In this document: one piece after another, positions 1 to 9,246 of the stretch
Layout: the number at the start of each line of letters is the position of its first letter
How positions within the stretch are numbered: the first letter of the stretch is position 1
From: Hymenobacter cyanobacteriorum
GTDB lineage: Bacteria > Bacteroidota > Bacteroidia > Cytophagales > Hymenobacteraceae
DNA length: 64,000 nt
Direction of reading: 5' to 3'
Assembly (NCBI RefSeq): GCF_022631375.1
Contig: NZ_JALBGC010000003.1
Span: forward strand, 992,001 to 1,056,000
Position numbers and translations under genes: made by a program
Notes under the pieces: generated by a model
What the model was told of the DNA's origin: nothing
Databases searched by the model: none
The model's input: only the letters and a program-made list of their open reading frames with translations

Positions 1-403
1 CCTCTATGAGATGGAGATTAAGGAGGATATGATTTTCGACAAGAAACGGTCGCGGATGTATCACGACATTAAGTCCATCACGCTGCTGGTACCTTCGACG
101 CTGGCTTCGAACACTTCGGGCATTGAGAAGCCCATTGGCACGTTCAAATACAGCGACCTGGTGAAGGTGTTCCGCGCTAATCCGCAAAACGCTATCTGGT
201 TCAATGCCGAGAACGATGCGCAGCACAAGAACCTCGCTGATGCGTTCGAGCTGTGGTTGTTCAACTCCTACATCACCAAAGTGTCAAACGCTGGCGACAG
301 CCGCTTGGATGACATCTACGGTGGCGCGCAGCAAGGCATCCTGGCTGCTCAGCAGACCTCGGCTGACTTGATTGAATACGAGTACAATCTCTGGTCTTTC
401 TAA
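1..403 (+). CDS. gldN: GldN (PorN), C-terminal part
   Basis: The reading frame is already open at the window edge; the last ~133 residues are visible. The segment has the conserved GldN pattern of YEMEIKED followed by MYHDIKSITLL and a C-terminus rich in Asn, Ala and Tyr. GldN/PorN is a periplasmic component that joins GldK in the ring of the type IX secretion system, needed for gliding and for export of proteins with sorting domains. The gldK-L-M genes that normally precede it would lie upstream, outside the window. A strong hairpin terminator follows 20 bases after the stop, so this is the last gene of its operon. The frame continues 5' of the first ATG here, so that ATG is internal. Confidence 0.85.
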   Translation, partial: LYEMEIKEDMIFDKKRSRMYHDIKSITLLVPSTLASNTSGIEKPIGTFKYSDLVKVFRANPQNAIWFNAENDAQHKNLADAFELWLFNSYITKVSNAGDSRLDDIYGGAQQGILAAQQTSADLIEYEYNLWSF

Positions 404-422
404 GTCCATAACGTTGAAAAAC

Positions 423-458
423 AAAAAGGCCACCGCATTGCTGCGGTGGCCTTTTTGT
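423..458. terminator. bidirectional terminator between gldN and uvrC
   Basis: A perfect stem (AAAAAGGCCACCGCA with its complement) closes a TTGC loop. It has A runs on one side and T runs on the other, so it can end transcription from both convergent genes. Confidence 0.85.
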
Positions 459-472
459 TTGCTGACATTTAC

Positions 473-2308
473 TTAAACTGGCAGTTGGCGGGGCGGCATG
501 GGGTGCGCGGGGGCATCGTGCTCGGCGAAGTAGGTTTGGAGGATTCTGGCTTTGGCTTTGCCCACTTCGGCCACTAATTCCGATTCGGAGAGCTCGCGGA
601 TTTTTTTGACGGACTTGAACTTGTTGAGAAGCTTGTCGGCGGTGACGGGGCCAAGGCCTTTGACGTCGGTAAGCTCGGTTTTGAGGGTGCCGGCGTCGCG
701 GCGGGAGCGGTGGAAGGTGATGCCGAAGCGGTGCACTTCGTCGCGCATGCGCTGGAAGAGGCGTAGCGACTCGCTCCGTTTGTCGATGTAGATGGGGAGC
801 GGGTCGTTGGGAACGTAGATTTCTTCGAGGCGCTTGGCGATGCCGATGATGGCAATCTGGCCCCAGAGGTTGAGGTCTTTCAAGGCCTTAACGGCCATGC
901 TGAGCTGGCCTTTGCCGCCATCGACGATGACTAATTGCGGGAGGCTGGCGCCTTCGTCAACCAGGCGGCGATAGCGGCGGGTGACGACTTCGTACATCGA
1001 GTCGAAGTCGTTGGGGCCGATGACGGTTTTGATGTGGTAGTGGCGGTAGTCTTTCTTGCTGGGCTTGGAATTGCGGAAACAGACCATGGCCGCCACCGGG
1101 TTATCGCCCTGGAAGTTGGAGTTATCGAAGCACTCAATGTGCTTGGGGAGCTCGGTGAGGCGCAGGTCCTTTTTGATGGTTTCCATGATGCGCACCTCGT
1201 TCACATCCTTGCTCTTCTCGTTCATGCTTTCCTTTTCCTTGCGGGCGTAGAGCACGTTTTTGATGGCTAATTCGAGGAGCTTGCGCTTGTCGCCAATTTG
1301 GGGGACGGTGAGGGTGGTGCCGGGCAGGGGGAGGGTGACAGCGACGTTGGTGAGAATTTCCTTCGACTCGCTTTCGAACTCCTGGCGTAGCTGCATGATG
1401 AGTGGAGCCAGAATTTCAGCGTCATCCTCATCGAGCTTTTTGGTGACCTCGAGGGATTGGGTGAGGATGATGCTGCCGTTCATCACCTTGAGGTAGGTGA
1501 TAAAGCCCGATTTTTCGTTGCTGGCGATGGCAAACACGTCGATGTTGGTGAGCGTGTCGCTGACGATGGTGGACTTGGCCTGGAAGGCTTCCAGCTTATC
1601 AAGCTTGACCTTGAACTGATGAGCCAGTTCGTACTGCATATCCTGGGCGGCGGCGCTCATGCGCTCCCGGAAGTACTGCTTGGGGATGCGCAGGTCGCCG
1701 TTGAGGATGTTGCGGATTTGCTGGATGTAGGCGTTGTAAGTGGCTTCGTCCTCCTTGGCGATGCAGGGGGCGTTGCAGTTGCCGATTTGCAGTTCCAGGC
1801 AGGGCTTAAACTTGCCGGCTTCAACGTTGGCGGCGCTCAGGTTGTAGTTGCAGGTGCGTAAAGGGTAGAGGGCGCGAATGAGCTCTAAAAGCACATTAAG
1901 GGACGTACCGTTGGCGTAGGGGCCGTAGTAGCGCGAGCCGTCGTTAATCTTGTTGCGGGTGGGGATGAGGCGCGGGAACCGCTCGTTGGTGAGGCAGAGG
2001 AAGGGGTAGGTTTTGCCGTCCTTGAGCAGGATGTTGTACTTGGGCTGGTGCTGCTTGATGAGGTTGTTTTCGAGCAGGAAGGCGTCGGATTCGCTGTCGA
2101 CAATGGTAAACTCCAGGCGCTTAATGTTGCGGACCAGCTGCCGGGTTTTCTTGTTGTGGTCGTTTTTGGTGAAGTAGCTGCTCACGCGCTTGCGCAGGTC
2201 GATGGCCTTGCCCACGTAGATGATGCCCTCGTCGTCGAAATACTTGTACACGCCGGGCTTGTGGGGCAGGGCGGAGATTTGGGCTTGCAGTTCGGGGTTG
2301 GCGGCCAT
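473..2308 (-). CDS. uvrC: UvrABC excinuclease subunit C
   Basis: 611 residues, the normal family length. An N-terminal GIY-YIG nuclease domain (residues ~14-95, with KPGVYKYF and IIYVGKAIDLRKR) makes the 3' incision. A UVR motif for binding UvrB lies near 205-235. The RNase H-like endonuclease domain (around ECFDNSNFQG, ~390-550) makes the 5' incision, and a C-terminal helix-hairpin-helix (VKGLGPVTADKLLNKF) binds DNA. It acts in the cytoplasm in nucleotide excision repair with UvrA and UvrB; uvrB is also in this window (51761). It is separated from the upstream PBP gene by a terminator, so it is probably transcribed alone. Confidence 0.97.
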   Translation of the reverse strand: MAANPELQAQISALPHKPGVYKYFDDEGIIYVGKAIDLRKRVSSYFTKNDHNKKTRQLVRNIKRLEFTIVDSESDAFLLENNLIKQHQPKYNILLKDGKTYPFLCLTNERFPRLIPTRNKINDGSRYYGPYANGTSLNVLLELIRALYPLRTCNYNLSAANVEAGKFKPCLELQIGNCNAPCIAKEDEATYNAYIQQIRNILNGDLRIPKQYFRERMSAAAQDMQYELAHQFKVKLDKLEAFQAKSTIVSDTLTNIDVFAIASNEKSGFITYLKVMNGSIILTQSLEVTKKLDEDDAEILAPLIMQLRQEFESESKEILTNVAVTLPLPGTTLTVPQIGDKRKLLELAIKNVLYARKEKESMNEKSKDVNEVRIMETIKKDLRLTELPKHIECFDNSNFQGDNPVAAMVCFRNSKPSKKDYRHYHIKTVIGPNDFDSMYEVVTRRYRRLVDEGASLPQLVIVDGGKGQLSMAVKALKDLNLWGQIAIIGIAKRLEEIYVPNDPLPIYIDKRSESLRLFQRMRDEVHRFGITFHRSRRDAGTLKTELTDVKGLGPVTADKLLNKFKSVKKIRELSESELVAEVGKAKARILQTYFAEHDAPAHPMPPRQLPV

Positions 2309-2383
2309 GGCGCAGAATTAGACAAACGGATTCGGCAGAACGCGGCGAGGAAAAAGGCCGCAGTTCAGCGTACGGAAATAACA

Positions 2384-2416
2384 AAAAATGACCGGCAAAA
2401 GTCGCCGGTCATTTTT
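2384..2416 (-). terminator. terminator after the PBP1A gene
   Basis: Stem AAAAATGACCGGC with its complement GCCGGTCATTTTT around a short AAAAGTC loop, just downstream of the minus-strand penicillin-binding protein gene and upstream of uvrC. Confidence 0.8.
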
Positions 2417-2450
2417 GAAAAAGGGCAAATTTCGCGGTTCGAAACGGAGC

Positions 2451-4793
2451 CTAAATGTCTTTGTCATCCAAATCGCCGGCGTCGGGCACCTGCATTTTCT
2501 GGTCGGCGGGGATGGTGTCGCGCTGGCCGCCGTAATACTTCGAGCAGTCGATTTCCATGCTGAGTGGGGCGGTGGGTCGGGGGAAGGGCCCCGTGTTGAT
2601 GCCAATGCTCTTGTCCTTATACACCTTCTGCATAAAAAGGCCGTAGAGCGGCAGGGCCTCGCGGGCACCCTGGCCGTAGGTGCCGGTGCGGAAGTGGATG
2701 CTGCGGTCTTCGCCGCCCACCCACATGCCGCAGACAAGGTCGGGGGTGATGCCCATGAACCAGGCATCAGAGTAGTTGCTGGTGGTGCCGGTTTTGGCCC
2801 CGATTTCGTAGGGGAACTTGAAGCCGGTGTGCAGGATGGTGCTGGTGCCGCCGGGCTCGGTGGTGCTGGCCTGCAGCATGTTGGTCATGATGAAAGCCGT
2901 TTCTTCGCTGAGCACCTCCTTGGTCTGGGGCACGAATTCGCGCAGGACGTTGCCGTTCTTGTCTTCGATGCGGGTAACCATGATGGGGGTGGTGTGCACG
3001 CCCTTGTTCACGAACGTGGAGTACACGCCGCACAGCTCGTAAATGCTGCAATCGGAAGTGCCAAAGCCCATCGACGGCACGGCATCGACGGGCGAGGTGA
3101 TGCCGAGGCGCTTGGCGTAGGTGGCAATGGTTTCGGGGCCGAGCTTCATCACCAGCCAAGCCGTGATGGAGTTCATGGAGCGGGCTAGGGCCTGGCGCAG
3201 CGTAAAGGTGCGGCCCGAGAAACCGCCCTCGAAGTTGTGGGGCGTGTAGGCGGCGCGGCCAGCCACGGCGGGGAAGGTAGTGGCCACGTCGGGCCGCGGG
3301 TAGCAGGGCGAGTAGTTCTGGTCGATGGCCGCGGCGTACACGATGGGCTTGAACGTGGAGCCGGACTGGCGCTTGCCCTGGCGCACGTGGTCGAACTTGA
3401 AGAACTTGTAGTTGGGGCCGCCCACCCAGGCCTTCACCTGGCCATTGAGCGGGTTCATGGCCATAAAACCGGCCTGCAGGTAGCGCTTGTAATACTCCAG
3501 CGAGTCGTAGGGCGACATTAGCATCTCCTTCTCACCCTGCCAGGTGAACACCGGCATCTTGTATTTCTTGTGCAGGTAGTAGTTCACCGAGTCGCGGTTG
3601 CCGTCGTACTGGTCCATCAGCGACTTGTAGCGCTGGGTGCGGCGCATGGAATTGACGAGGAAGTTGGGGATAACCTTGCCATTCTCGTCGCGCCAGGGGA
3701 GTTGGCCTTTCCAGTGCTGCGAAAACCACTTTTGCTGTAGCGTCATGTGCTCAGCCAGCGACTTCTCGGCGTACTGCTGCATGCGCGAGTCGATGGTGGT
3801 GTAGATTTTCAGGCCATCGGCATACAGGTCGTGGTCGGTTTCCTTGGCCCAGCTTAGCAGCGACTTCACCACCTCGGCGCGGAAGTAGGGGGCCAGGCCC
3901 TTGCTGGGATTCTCCACTGAGTAGTGCAGCACGATGCGCTTAGCGGTGTCCTGGGCCAGCTCGGCGGTGGTGATGTAATTCGATTTGGCCATCTGGCGGA
4001 GCACCCAGTTGCGGCGCTTGCGCGAGCGGTCGGGGTGAGCCACGGGGCTGAAACGGCCCGGCGCGTTTACAATGCCGACGAGCGTCGCGGCCTCGGGCGT
4101 GGTCAGGTTTTTGGGCGACTTGTTAAAGAACGTCTTGGCGGCCGTGTTGATACCGAAGGCGTTGGAACCGTACTCCACGGTGTTGAAGTACATCCGAATG
4201 ATTTCACGCTTCGTGTAGTTGCGCTCTAGCCGGATGGCCAGAATCCATTCCTTCGTCTTCGTGATGAGCAGGCCCATCTTGCCGGTGCCGTTGAGGGTAC
4301 CGTCATTCAGGTCGCCGCGGGTCCGGAACAGCACCTTGGCCACTTGCTGAGTGAGGGTGGAGCCGCCGCCGTTGTGCGAGAAGGTGAGCACGCCGGTTAC
4401 GGCCCGCATCACGCTCTTGGCATCAATGCCCGAGTGCTGCTCGAAGCGCACGTCCTCGGTGGCAATGAGGGCATCAATCAAATTCTGCGGCAGGTCCTTG
4501 AAATCGACGGGCGTGCGGTTCTCGCGGAAATACTTGCCCAGCAGCACGCCATCGGCCGAATAAATTTCGGAGGCCAGCTCAGAGCGCGGGTTTTCGAGGC
4601 TTTTGAGGTTGGGCATGCGCCCGAACAGGTTCAGGAAGTTGCCGCTCACGGCCAGCACAAACAGCGCCAGCCCCAGCACGCCCGCGCCAAACAGCACCCA
4701 CATGGTGCGCACAAACGCCGTAAAGCGGCCGGAACGGGCCGGTTTCAGGGGTTGCTGCGGCTTGGAACGACGAACGGGGGGAGGAGTGGGCAT
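2451..4793 (-). CDS. class A penicillin-binding protein (PBP1A-type)
   Basis: 780 residues. A short cytoplasmic tail rich in Pro and Arg is followed by one membrane anchor (~30-52). Then comes a GT51 glycosyltransferase domain (~75-260, with ATEDVRFEQHSGID and GGSTLTQQ) and a penicillin-binding transpeptidase domain. The transpeptidase motifs are all present: SxxK as GSTFK with Ser479, SxN as SMN in ARSMNSI, and KTGTT at Lys667. It polymerises and cross-links peptidoglycan on the outer face of the inner membrane. It stands between uvrC and porW on the same strand; a repeat-filled spacer of 113 bases separates it from porW. mrcA/ponA is the nearest name, but I leave the symbol blank because paralogs are common. 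Confidence 0.95.
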   Translation of the reverse strand: MPTPPPVRRSKPQQPLKPARSGRFTAFVRTMWVLFGAGVLGLALFVLAVSGNFLNLFGRMPNLKSLENPRSELASEIYSADGVLLGKYFRENRTPVDFKDLPQNLIDALIATEDVRFEQHSGIDAKSVMRAVTGVLTFSHNGGGSTLTQQVAKVLFRTRGDLNDGTLNGTGKMGLLITKTKEWILAIRLERNYTKREIIRMYFNTVEYGSNAFGINTAAKTFFNKSPKNLTTPEAATLVGIVNAPGRFSPVAHPDRSRKRRNWVLRQMAKSNYITTAELAQDTAKRIVLHYSVENPSKGLAPYFRAEVVKSLLSWAKETDHDLYADGLKIYTTIDSRMQQYAEKSLAEHMTLQQKWFSQHWKGQLPWRDENGKVIPNFLVNSMRRTQRYKSLMDQYDGNRDSVNYYLHKKYKMPVFTWQGEKEMLMSPYDSLEYYKRYLQAGFMAMNPLNGQVKAWVGGPNYKFFKFDHVRQGKRQSGSTFKPIVYAAAIDQNYSPCYPRPDVATTFPAVAGRAAYTPHNFEGGFSGRTFTLRQALARSMNSITAWLVMKLGPETIATYAKRLGITSPVDAVPSMGFGTSDCSIYELCGVYSTFVNKGVHTTPIMVTRIEDKNGNVLREFVPQTKEVLSEETAFIMTNMLQASTTEPGGTSTILHTGFKFPYEIGAKTGTTSNYSDAWFMGITPDLVCGMWVGGEDRSIHFRTGTYGQGAREALPLYGLFMQKVYKDKSIGINTGPFPRPTAPLSMEIDCSKYYGGQRDTIPADQKMQVPDAGDLDDKDI

Positions 4794-4798
4794 CTGGG

Positions 4799-4910
4799 GA
4801 GTTAAGAGTTAGGAGTTAAGAGTTAGAAGTTGAAACATCAGACTGGCCTAACCACGGCGCAAAGGTCCGAATGCCAACTCATAACTCATAACTCCTAACT
4901 TTTAACTCAT
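4799..4910. repeat. inverted arrays of the heptamer GAGTTAN
   Basis: The left arm (4799-4832) holds four tandem heptamers, GAGTTAA/GAGTTAG alternating, plus one degenerate copy. The right arm (4875-4910) holds five copies of the complement (TAACTCN). About 42 unrelated bases lie between. The array fills the spacer between the PBP and porW genes, and the porW stop codon (TGA, 4907-4909) is inside the last heptamer. In RNA the two arms would pair. It resembles the heptameric repeats known from cyanobacteria but is set out as inverted arms. Confidence 0.85.
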
Positions 4911-7900
4911 TTATACATGCGCTGATAGAAGCTCAAATATCCCGCCAAATCACCGCTGGCCTGCAGTAGCACGAGGTTTTCGGGGCTGATAACGAGCGTC
5001 TGGTAGCCGGCTCCGCGCAGTTTGGCCAGCGGCGATTGCGGCCCGCGCAGCTTGGTGGCGTAGCTCTGGGCCACCTTGGCCCAGGGCAGGGTTTTCACCA
5101 CCACCAACTCTTGGTCGACTCCCAGCGCGGCGGTTTCCACCGTCAGGTTGTTGGCTTTGAAGAAGCGGCCATTATAAGTAGCCAGCTGCTCCTTCAGGCC
5201 CGTCGCGGCCGGCGAGTCCTTCGGAAACACCAGCACCACTGCGTGGGGGCTGTTTAGCTGCGTGGTGTAAGCGGTGGCCGGGGCCGAAGAAGCCGTGCTG
5301 GCTCCGGTTGCCGGCGTGGCGGCTGGAGAAGCAGCGGCAGGCGTTGCGGTCGCAGGAGCCGTGCTGCTAGGCGCTGGCGTCGATGTGCCGGGCGTGGCAC
5401 CCGTCGCAGTAGCGGCTTTGGCGGCTGCAGCTTTGGCGGCGGCCTCATCGGCCAGCTGCTTGCGGGTGGGCCGGCCCTTGCGCACCGGGGCGGCCGGAGG
5501 CGGCGCCATGGCAGTAACCGGCGAGCCAGCAACAGGGCTGCCAGCCGGGGCGGAGTTCGGCGCGGGCAAAGGTGTAGCCGGGCTACTCGAAGTAGTGGGC
5601 GAAGAACCCGTAGGAGAAGAGGCTGGCGCGGCGGCAGCAGCGGCTTTTTTCGCGGCCGCTTCGTCAGCTAACTGCTTGCGCGTGGGCCGACCCTTGCGAA
5701 CCGGAGCCGCCGCGACTGGTGCCCCGCCCGGAGTAGTTGCCGGAACTGCTCCCGAAGTGGGAGCGGCCGCAGCCGGGTTTGCCACGGGTGCCGGAGCCAG
5801 CGGGGCTGGCGCCACCGAGCCATTCGGCGTTATTTCAGCCGGCTTGCCAGTGGGCGCTTTCCGTTCCTCGCCAGGCACTGGCTGTGGTTTCGGTGCGTCG
5901 CTTGCCGGGGCGGGGCCGAGGGCTTTGGCTGGCGTTTCGTTTTCCTTGTAGAAAACGCGAATGCGGTTGTTCACCTCGCCAGGGCGGAACTGCGAAATCA
6001 CCGGCTTCTCCGTCGAGGCTAGCGCCCCGGCCAGTGAGCCGCTTTCCTGCTTGCCGTAAGAAGCTGCCAGCGCTTTTGCCTGTGGTTGGAGCGGGCTGTC
6101 AGGATACGCTTTGATGAATGCTTCTACCGATGCTTTGGCGGTGAGCGGCTGCTGCGTGCGTGCCACCAACAGCGTTTTCAGGTAGGCCACCCGGTCGTTC
6201 AGGTCGCTTTTCGGATACTGCTTTTCGGTGCGCGCCAGCACCGTGTTGGCCTTGCGGAATTCCTGGTTGACGTAAAAAGTAAACGCCGAGTCGACGCGGC
6301 TGGCCACGGCATTATGCAGGGCCAGCTCGTGCTCGCGGTAAAGCGGGTCGGCAATCAGCTTGGCATAAATCGACTTCGGAAACTCGCGTTGCAAAGCGGC
6401 CGCGTACTGTGCCGTTTTGGCCGCGTCGGGCTTGTCTTTGTAATAGAGGTAGAGCAGGTAATAAGCATCTGGCGCGTGCTCGCCGCGCTCGTAGCGGGTC
6501 ACCTGCTGCTCATACGTTTCGAAACCTTTTTCCCGCTCCTTCAACTGTTCTTTATAAATGCCGCCCAACTCGTACAGCGCCGCTTCCACTTGCCGGTTCG
6601 AGGTCGACAATTGGCCGGGGTCGGTTGGAATGGCTGCGCGGTATTGCGCCACAATTTTATCGCGCGCCGCCGTAGGGCTGGCCGCGGCTACTCGGCTGGC
6701 CGAGTCGGCCTGGGTGCCATTCACGGCGGTGGTCGAGTTGCCGGTCGTCGTCAGCGGTGTACCGCCGCCCGCCACGGTATTGGGCGACGAAGCCGTTTGC
6801 CGGTTCGTGCGCCAATTGTCCTGCAGCTGGCGGTTGCCCCACTTGCGCAGGAATTCGGCCCGCGCCGTGCCCAGCAGGGTCGGGTTGTCGAAATACCATT
6901 GCCCTGCTGCCGCTGTGGCGGTGGGGTCGAAACCTGTCACATCGGCCGCCGCTGCGTTCGCCCCGGCAGGCGCCAACCCACCACCGGGCAAGCTGCTGCC
7001 AATATCGCTGGCCGATGAAGCGGCCCGGTTGGCCAGGTCGGCCGCGCGGGCCTGGGTTTTCTGCAGCGCTGCCAGCCGGTCGGCCTCGCGCTTGCGGTTG
7101 GCCAGCTCGGCGTCGGCGTAGGTGTTCAGGCGCTCCGTCAGCTCACCGGGCGCCAGCTTGGCCAGCGCCTGCAGGCTGTCCTGCGTTTCGATGATGGTGT
7201 ACTGCTTGGCGAAGTCCTTCAGAATGTCGCTGCGCTCCTTGATAGCCAGATAGGTCTTGGCCTCCTTGTTCAGGTTCTGCACCGTACTGTCGTAGTAGGC
7301 GGCTGCCAGCGGGTACTTGTGCAGGTTCTCGTAGTAGATGCGGCCCGCCAGCAGGTAGGCGTAGCTTTTCTGGAAGCGGTTGGTCGTGGTGGCCTTCACC
7401 GATTGCCGCAGCAGCTTCAGCGCCTCAGGGTAGTTCTTTTCGCGGTAGTTCAGCCGCGCCATCTCGTAGTAGATTTTGTCGCGGTAGTCTTTGTTCTTCA
7501 GGTCCTTCAGCAGACCAGCAAAGTTTTTGTCTAACCGCTCCCGGTCCTTCGTGCTCAAGTCCGATACCTGCGCCATCATCAGCTTGGCCTGAAAGTCGAG
7601 TTCATACGGCGGGTTGCGGGCCAGAATCTGGTCGAGTTGCTCGTAGGCTTTCTTGTTGTCGCCGGCATCCTGGTACAGCTGCGCCAGCAGGTAGCGCGTG
7701 CGCGACCGCTCGTTCTTGTACTCAATCAGCGGAATGGCCTTTTCGAGCTGCACAATGGCCTTGGCCGGCTCTTCGGTACGCAGGTAATAGTCAGCCCGCG
7801 TCAGAAACAACTGGCGCGCATCCTCGGGCCGGCCCTGCTCCTTATCCAGCAAATCCGACACTGCCTTGGCGCTTTCCAACTCGCCCTGCGCCATAAAGGT

Positions 7901-8368
7901 GCGCATTAACCCAATCAGCGCCTCGTGCTTGGCATTGTCGTCCTTGCTCGTCGAGTTCACGTACTTAAACGTCAGCGCGGCGTCGTCGAACTGCATCATA
8001 TAAAAGCGCGCCCAACCCACCAGCACGTAGGCATCGTCCGTCCAGTCCGAGCCCGGCCGGTGCTGAATCGGCATCGAAGCGCGCTTGATGATGTCATTCA
8101 AGTCGGCGCGGCTGGCTTTCACGCTGGCACTATCCAGCGTCGGGAACAGCGGCAGCGGCTGGTTGTAGTCGTTGGGTCGGGAGGTGGTGTAGAGCTTGTC
8201 CTCCAACCCCCGCAGCTTCTCGCGGGCAATGAAAAAGGCGTTGTCGCGCGCCGCCACGTTGTTGAACGCGTGCGAAACAATGTTCTTATCCGAGGCGCAG
8301 CCCGCCGCGCCCAGCCCCAGCAGAACCAGCAGCGTCACCCAGCGATATGTCAGCAGTTGATGTGTCAA
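4907..8368 (-). CDS. porW: PorW/SprE, type IX secretion TPR lipoprotein
   Basis: 1153 residues beginning with a lipoprotein signal (hydrophobic LLVLLGLGAAG then Cys24). Many TPR-type helical repeats occupy ~60-800. A long Ala/Pro/Ser/Thr-rich segment follows (~820-1060), then a folded C-terminal domain of ~115 residues ending in YQRMYK. PorW/SprE is needed for type IX secretion and gliding and is thought to connect the membrane rotor to the secretion pore. The divergent neighbour is atpZ, an arrangement I recall from other Bacteroidota that supports the call. The protein is longer than the SprE/PorW I remember (roughly 600-900 residues) because of the low-complexity insert. An 18-residue motif occurs twice in it (888-905 and 960-977). 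Confidence in the family is good, less so in the role of the insert. Confidence 0.8.
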   Translation of the reverse strand: MTHQLLTYRWVTLLVLLGLGAAGCASDKNIVSHAFNNVAARDNAFFIAREKLRGLEDKLYTTSRPNDYNQPLPLFPTLDSASVKASRADLNDIIKRASMPIQHRPGSDWTDDAYVLVGWARFYMMQFDDAALTFKYVNSTSKDDNAKHEALIGLMRTFMAQGELESAKAVSDLLDKEQGRPEDARQLFLTRADYYLRTEEPAKAIVQLEKAIPLIEYKNERSRTRYLLAQLYQDAGDNKKAYEQLDQILARNPPYELDFQAKLMMAQVSDLSTKDRERLDKNFAGLLKDLKNKDYRDKIYYEMARLNYREKNYPEALKLLRQSVKATTTNRFQKSYAYLLAGRIYYENLHKYPLAAAYYDSTVQNLNKEAKTYLAIKERSDILKDFAKQYTIIETQDSLQALAKLAPGELTERLNTYADAELANRKREADRLAALQKTQARAADLANRAASSASDIGSSLPGGGLAPAGANAAAADVTGFDPTATAAAGQWYFDNPTLLGTARAEFLRKWGNRQLQDNWRTNRQTASSPNTVAGGGTPLTTTGNSTTAVNGTQADSASRVAAASPTAARDKIVAQYRAAIPTDPGQLSTSNRQVEAALYELGGIYKEQLKEREKGFETYEQQVTRYERGEHAPDAYYLLYLYYKDKPDAAKTAQYAAALQREFPKSIYAKLIADPLYREHELALHNAVASRVDSAFTFYVNQEFRKANTVLARTEKQYPKSDLNDRVAYLKTLLVARTQQPLTAKASVEAFIKAYPDSPLQPQAKALAASYGKQESGSLAGALASTEKPVISQFRPGEVNNRIRVFYKENETPAKALGPAPASDAPKPQPVPGEERKAPTGKPAEITPNGSVAPAPLAPAPVANPAAAAPTSGAVPATTPGGAPVAAAPVRKGRPTRKQLADEAAAKKAAAAAAPASSPTGSSPTTSSSPATPLPAPNSAPAGSPVAGSPVTAMAPPPAAPVRKGRPTRKQLADEAAAKAAAAKAATATGATPGTSTPAPSSTAPATATPAAASPAATPATGASTASSAPATAYTTQLNSPHAVVLVFPKDSPAATGLKEQLATYNGRFFKANNLTVETAALGVDQELVVVKTLPWAKVAQSYATKLRGPQSPLAKLRGAGYQTLVISPENLVLLQASGDLAGYLSFYQRMYK

Positions 8369-8509
8369 AATCAGCGTAAAGGAAAAAGGCCTGTCCGAGC
8401 AGCCGGAACGCCGAAAGCGGCCCGAAATGTTCGACGGCTCTGCCAGATAACGGAGCCGAACGGGTAAAATTACGTTTTTTCGTCGGCCACGCCCGCCCGG
8501 CCCGCGCCG

Positions 8510-8517
8510 TACCTTTG
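8510..8517 (+). promoter_or_regulatory. -7 box for the atp operon
   Basis: TACCTTTG matches the Bacteroidota -7 consensus TAnnTTTG. It lies 24 bases before the atpZ ATG, predicting a leader of under 20 bases. A T-rich stretch (8475-8480) lies about 29 bases upstream; no clean TTG sits at the usual distance. Confidence 0.55.
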
Positions 8518-8541
8518 TCGCCCGCTCTTTTACGCCCGCCC

Positions 8542-8775
8542 ATGCCCGATTCGCCTGCTCCCCAGCCCACCGGCAACAGCCGCCTGCAAGCCGTGATGAA
8601 ATATTCCGGTCTGGCTTTCCAGATGCTGGCCATCATCGGCGGCAGTGCCTGGCTGGGCTACTGGCTCGACGGTCGGTTCAATACCCAGCCCTGGCTCACC
8701 ATCGTATTGCTGTTGCTGGGCGTGTTCGTGGCCGTATTCCAGGTCATCCGCAGCCTCACCAAAGAGTCGCTGTAA
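8542..8775 (+). CDS. atpZ: AtpZ/AtpI family ATP synthase accessory protein
   Basis: 77 residues with two predicted membrane helices (YSGLAFQMLAIIGGSAWLGY and TIVLLLLGVFVAVFQVI) joined by the short charged loop LDGRFN. This is the typical two-helix AtpZ form, found at the head of F-type ATPase operons and proposed to help Mg2+ supply or c-ring assembly. I chose the ATG at 8542 over an upstream in-frame TTG (8515) because the TTG overlaps the predicted -7 box. The next gene follows after 27 bases. Confidence 0.85.
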   Translation: MPDSPAPQPTGNSRLQAVMKYSGLAFQMLAIIGGSAWLGYWLDGRFNTQPWLTIVLLLLGVFVAVFQVIRSLTKESL

Positions 8776-8802
8776 GGCGCGCCTGAAACCTTCGTATCAT
8801 CC

Positions 8803-9207
8803 ATGCCCAAGTTTCTGCGCCAGTTTCTGGTCTTCACCGCCGCGCTGGGCCTGCCCATCTACGTGCTGCATGTGGCGTATGGTACCGCAGTAGTGCACCC
8901 GCGCACCGGGCTCATTTTCGCCGTTATGGCGGCGCTCACGTACTTCGCCTATAGCCTCACCGCCCGCCTCGTGGCCCGCGACCCGAACAGCCTGGCCATG
9001 GGCTACCTCATCGGCATGACAGTCCGGCTACTGGTGTCGCTGGGGCTCGTCACGTGGCTGCTGGCGGGCGGAATTGCGCGCGAGCCGAGGGGCGTTTGGA
9101 CCTTCCTCGGGGCCTTCTTCATCCTGTACTTTTCGTGGGCCGGGTTTGAAATCTGGGCTACTTTGAGTAACTTGCGGCCGATTTCAGGAAAGCAAGTAAC
9201 GCAATGA
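8803..9207 (+). CDS. small membrane protein of the atp operon
   Basis: 134 residues with four predicted membrane helices (starting at FLRQFLVFTAALGLPI, LIFAVMAALTYFAY, GMTVRLLVSLGLVTWLLAGG and WTFLGAFFILYFSWAGF) and a short polar tail. It sits between atpZ and atpB, where a weakly conserved AtpI-like membrane protein is usual in Bacteroidota. The position and topology suggest a role in Fo assembly, but I do not see a motif that proves it. It could also be an unrelated membrane protein carried in the operon. Confidence 0.7.
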   Translation: MPKFLRQFLVFTAALGLPIYVLHVAYGTAVVHPRTGLIFAVMAALTYFAYSLTARLVARDPNSLAMGYLIGMTVRLLVSLGLVTWLLAGGIAREPRGVWTFLGAFFILYFSWAGFEIWATLSNLRPISGKQVTQ

Positions 9208-9246
9208 TAATGCGTTAGCCCGAAATTACTCATTAATTAACTTTGG

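Noticed and set aside
5440..5707. AT-hook DNA-binding motifs in PorW
   Set aside because: The KGRP core is suggestive, but the protein has a lipoprotein signal and is periplasmic, so DNA binding is unlikely.
9238..9245. promoter for atpB
   Set aside because: TAACTTTG fits the -7 box but is one base from the ATG, so RNA would start inside the coding region; there is no -33 partner.
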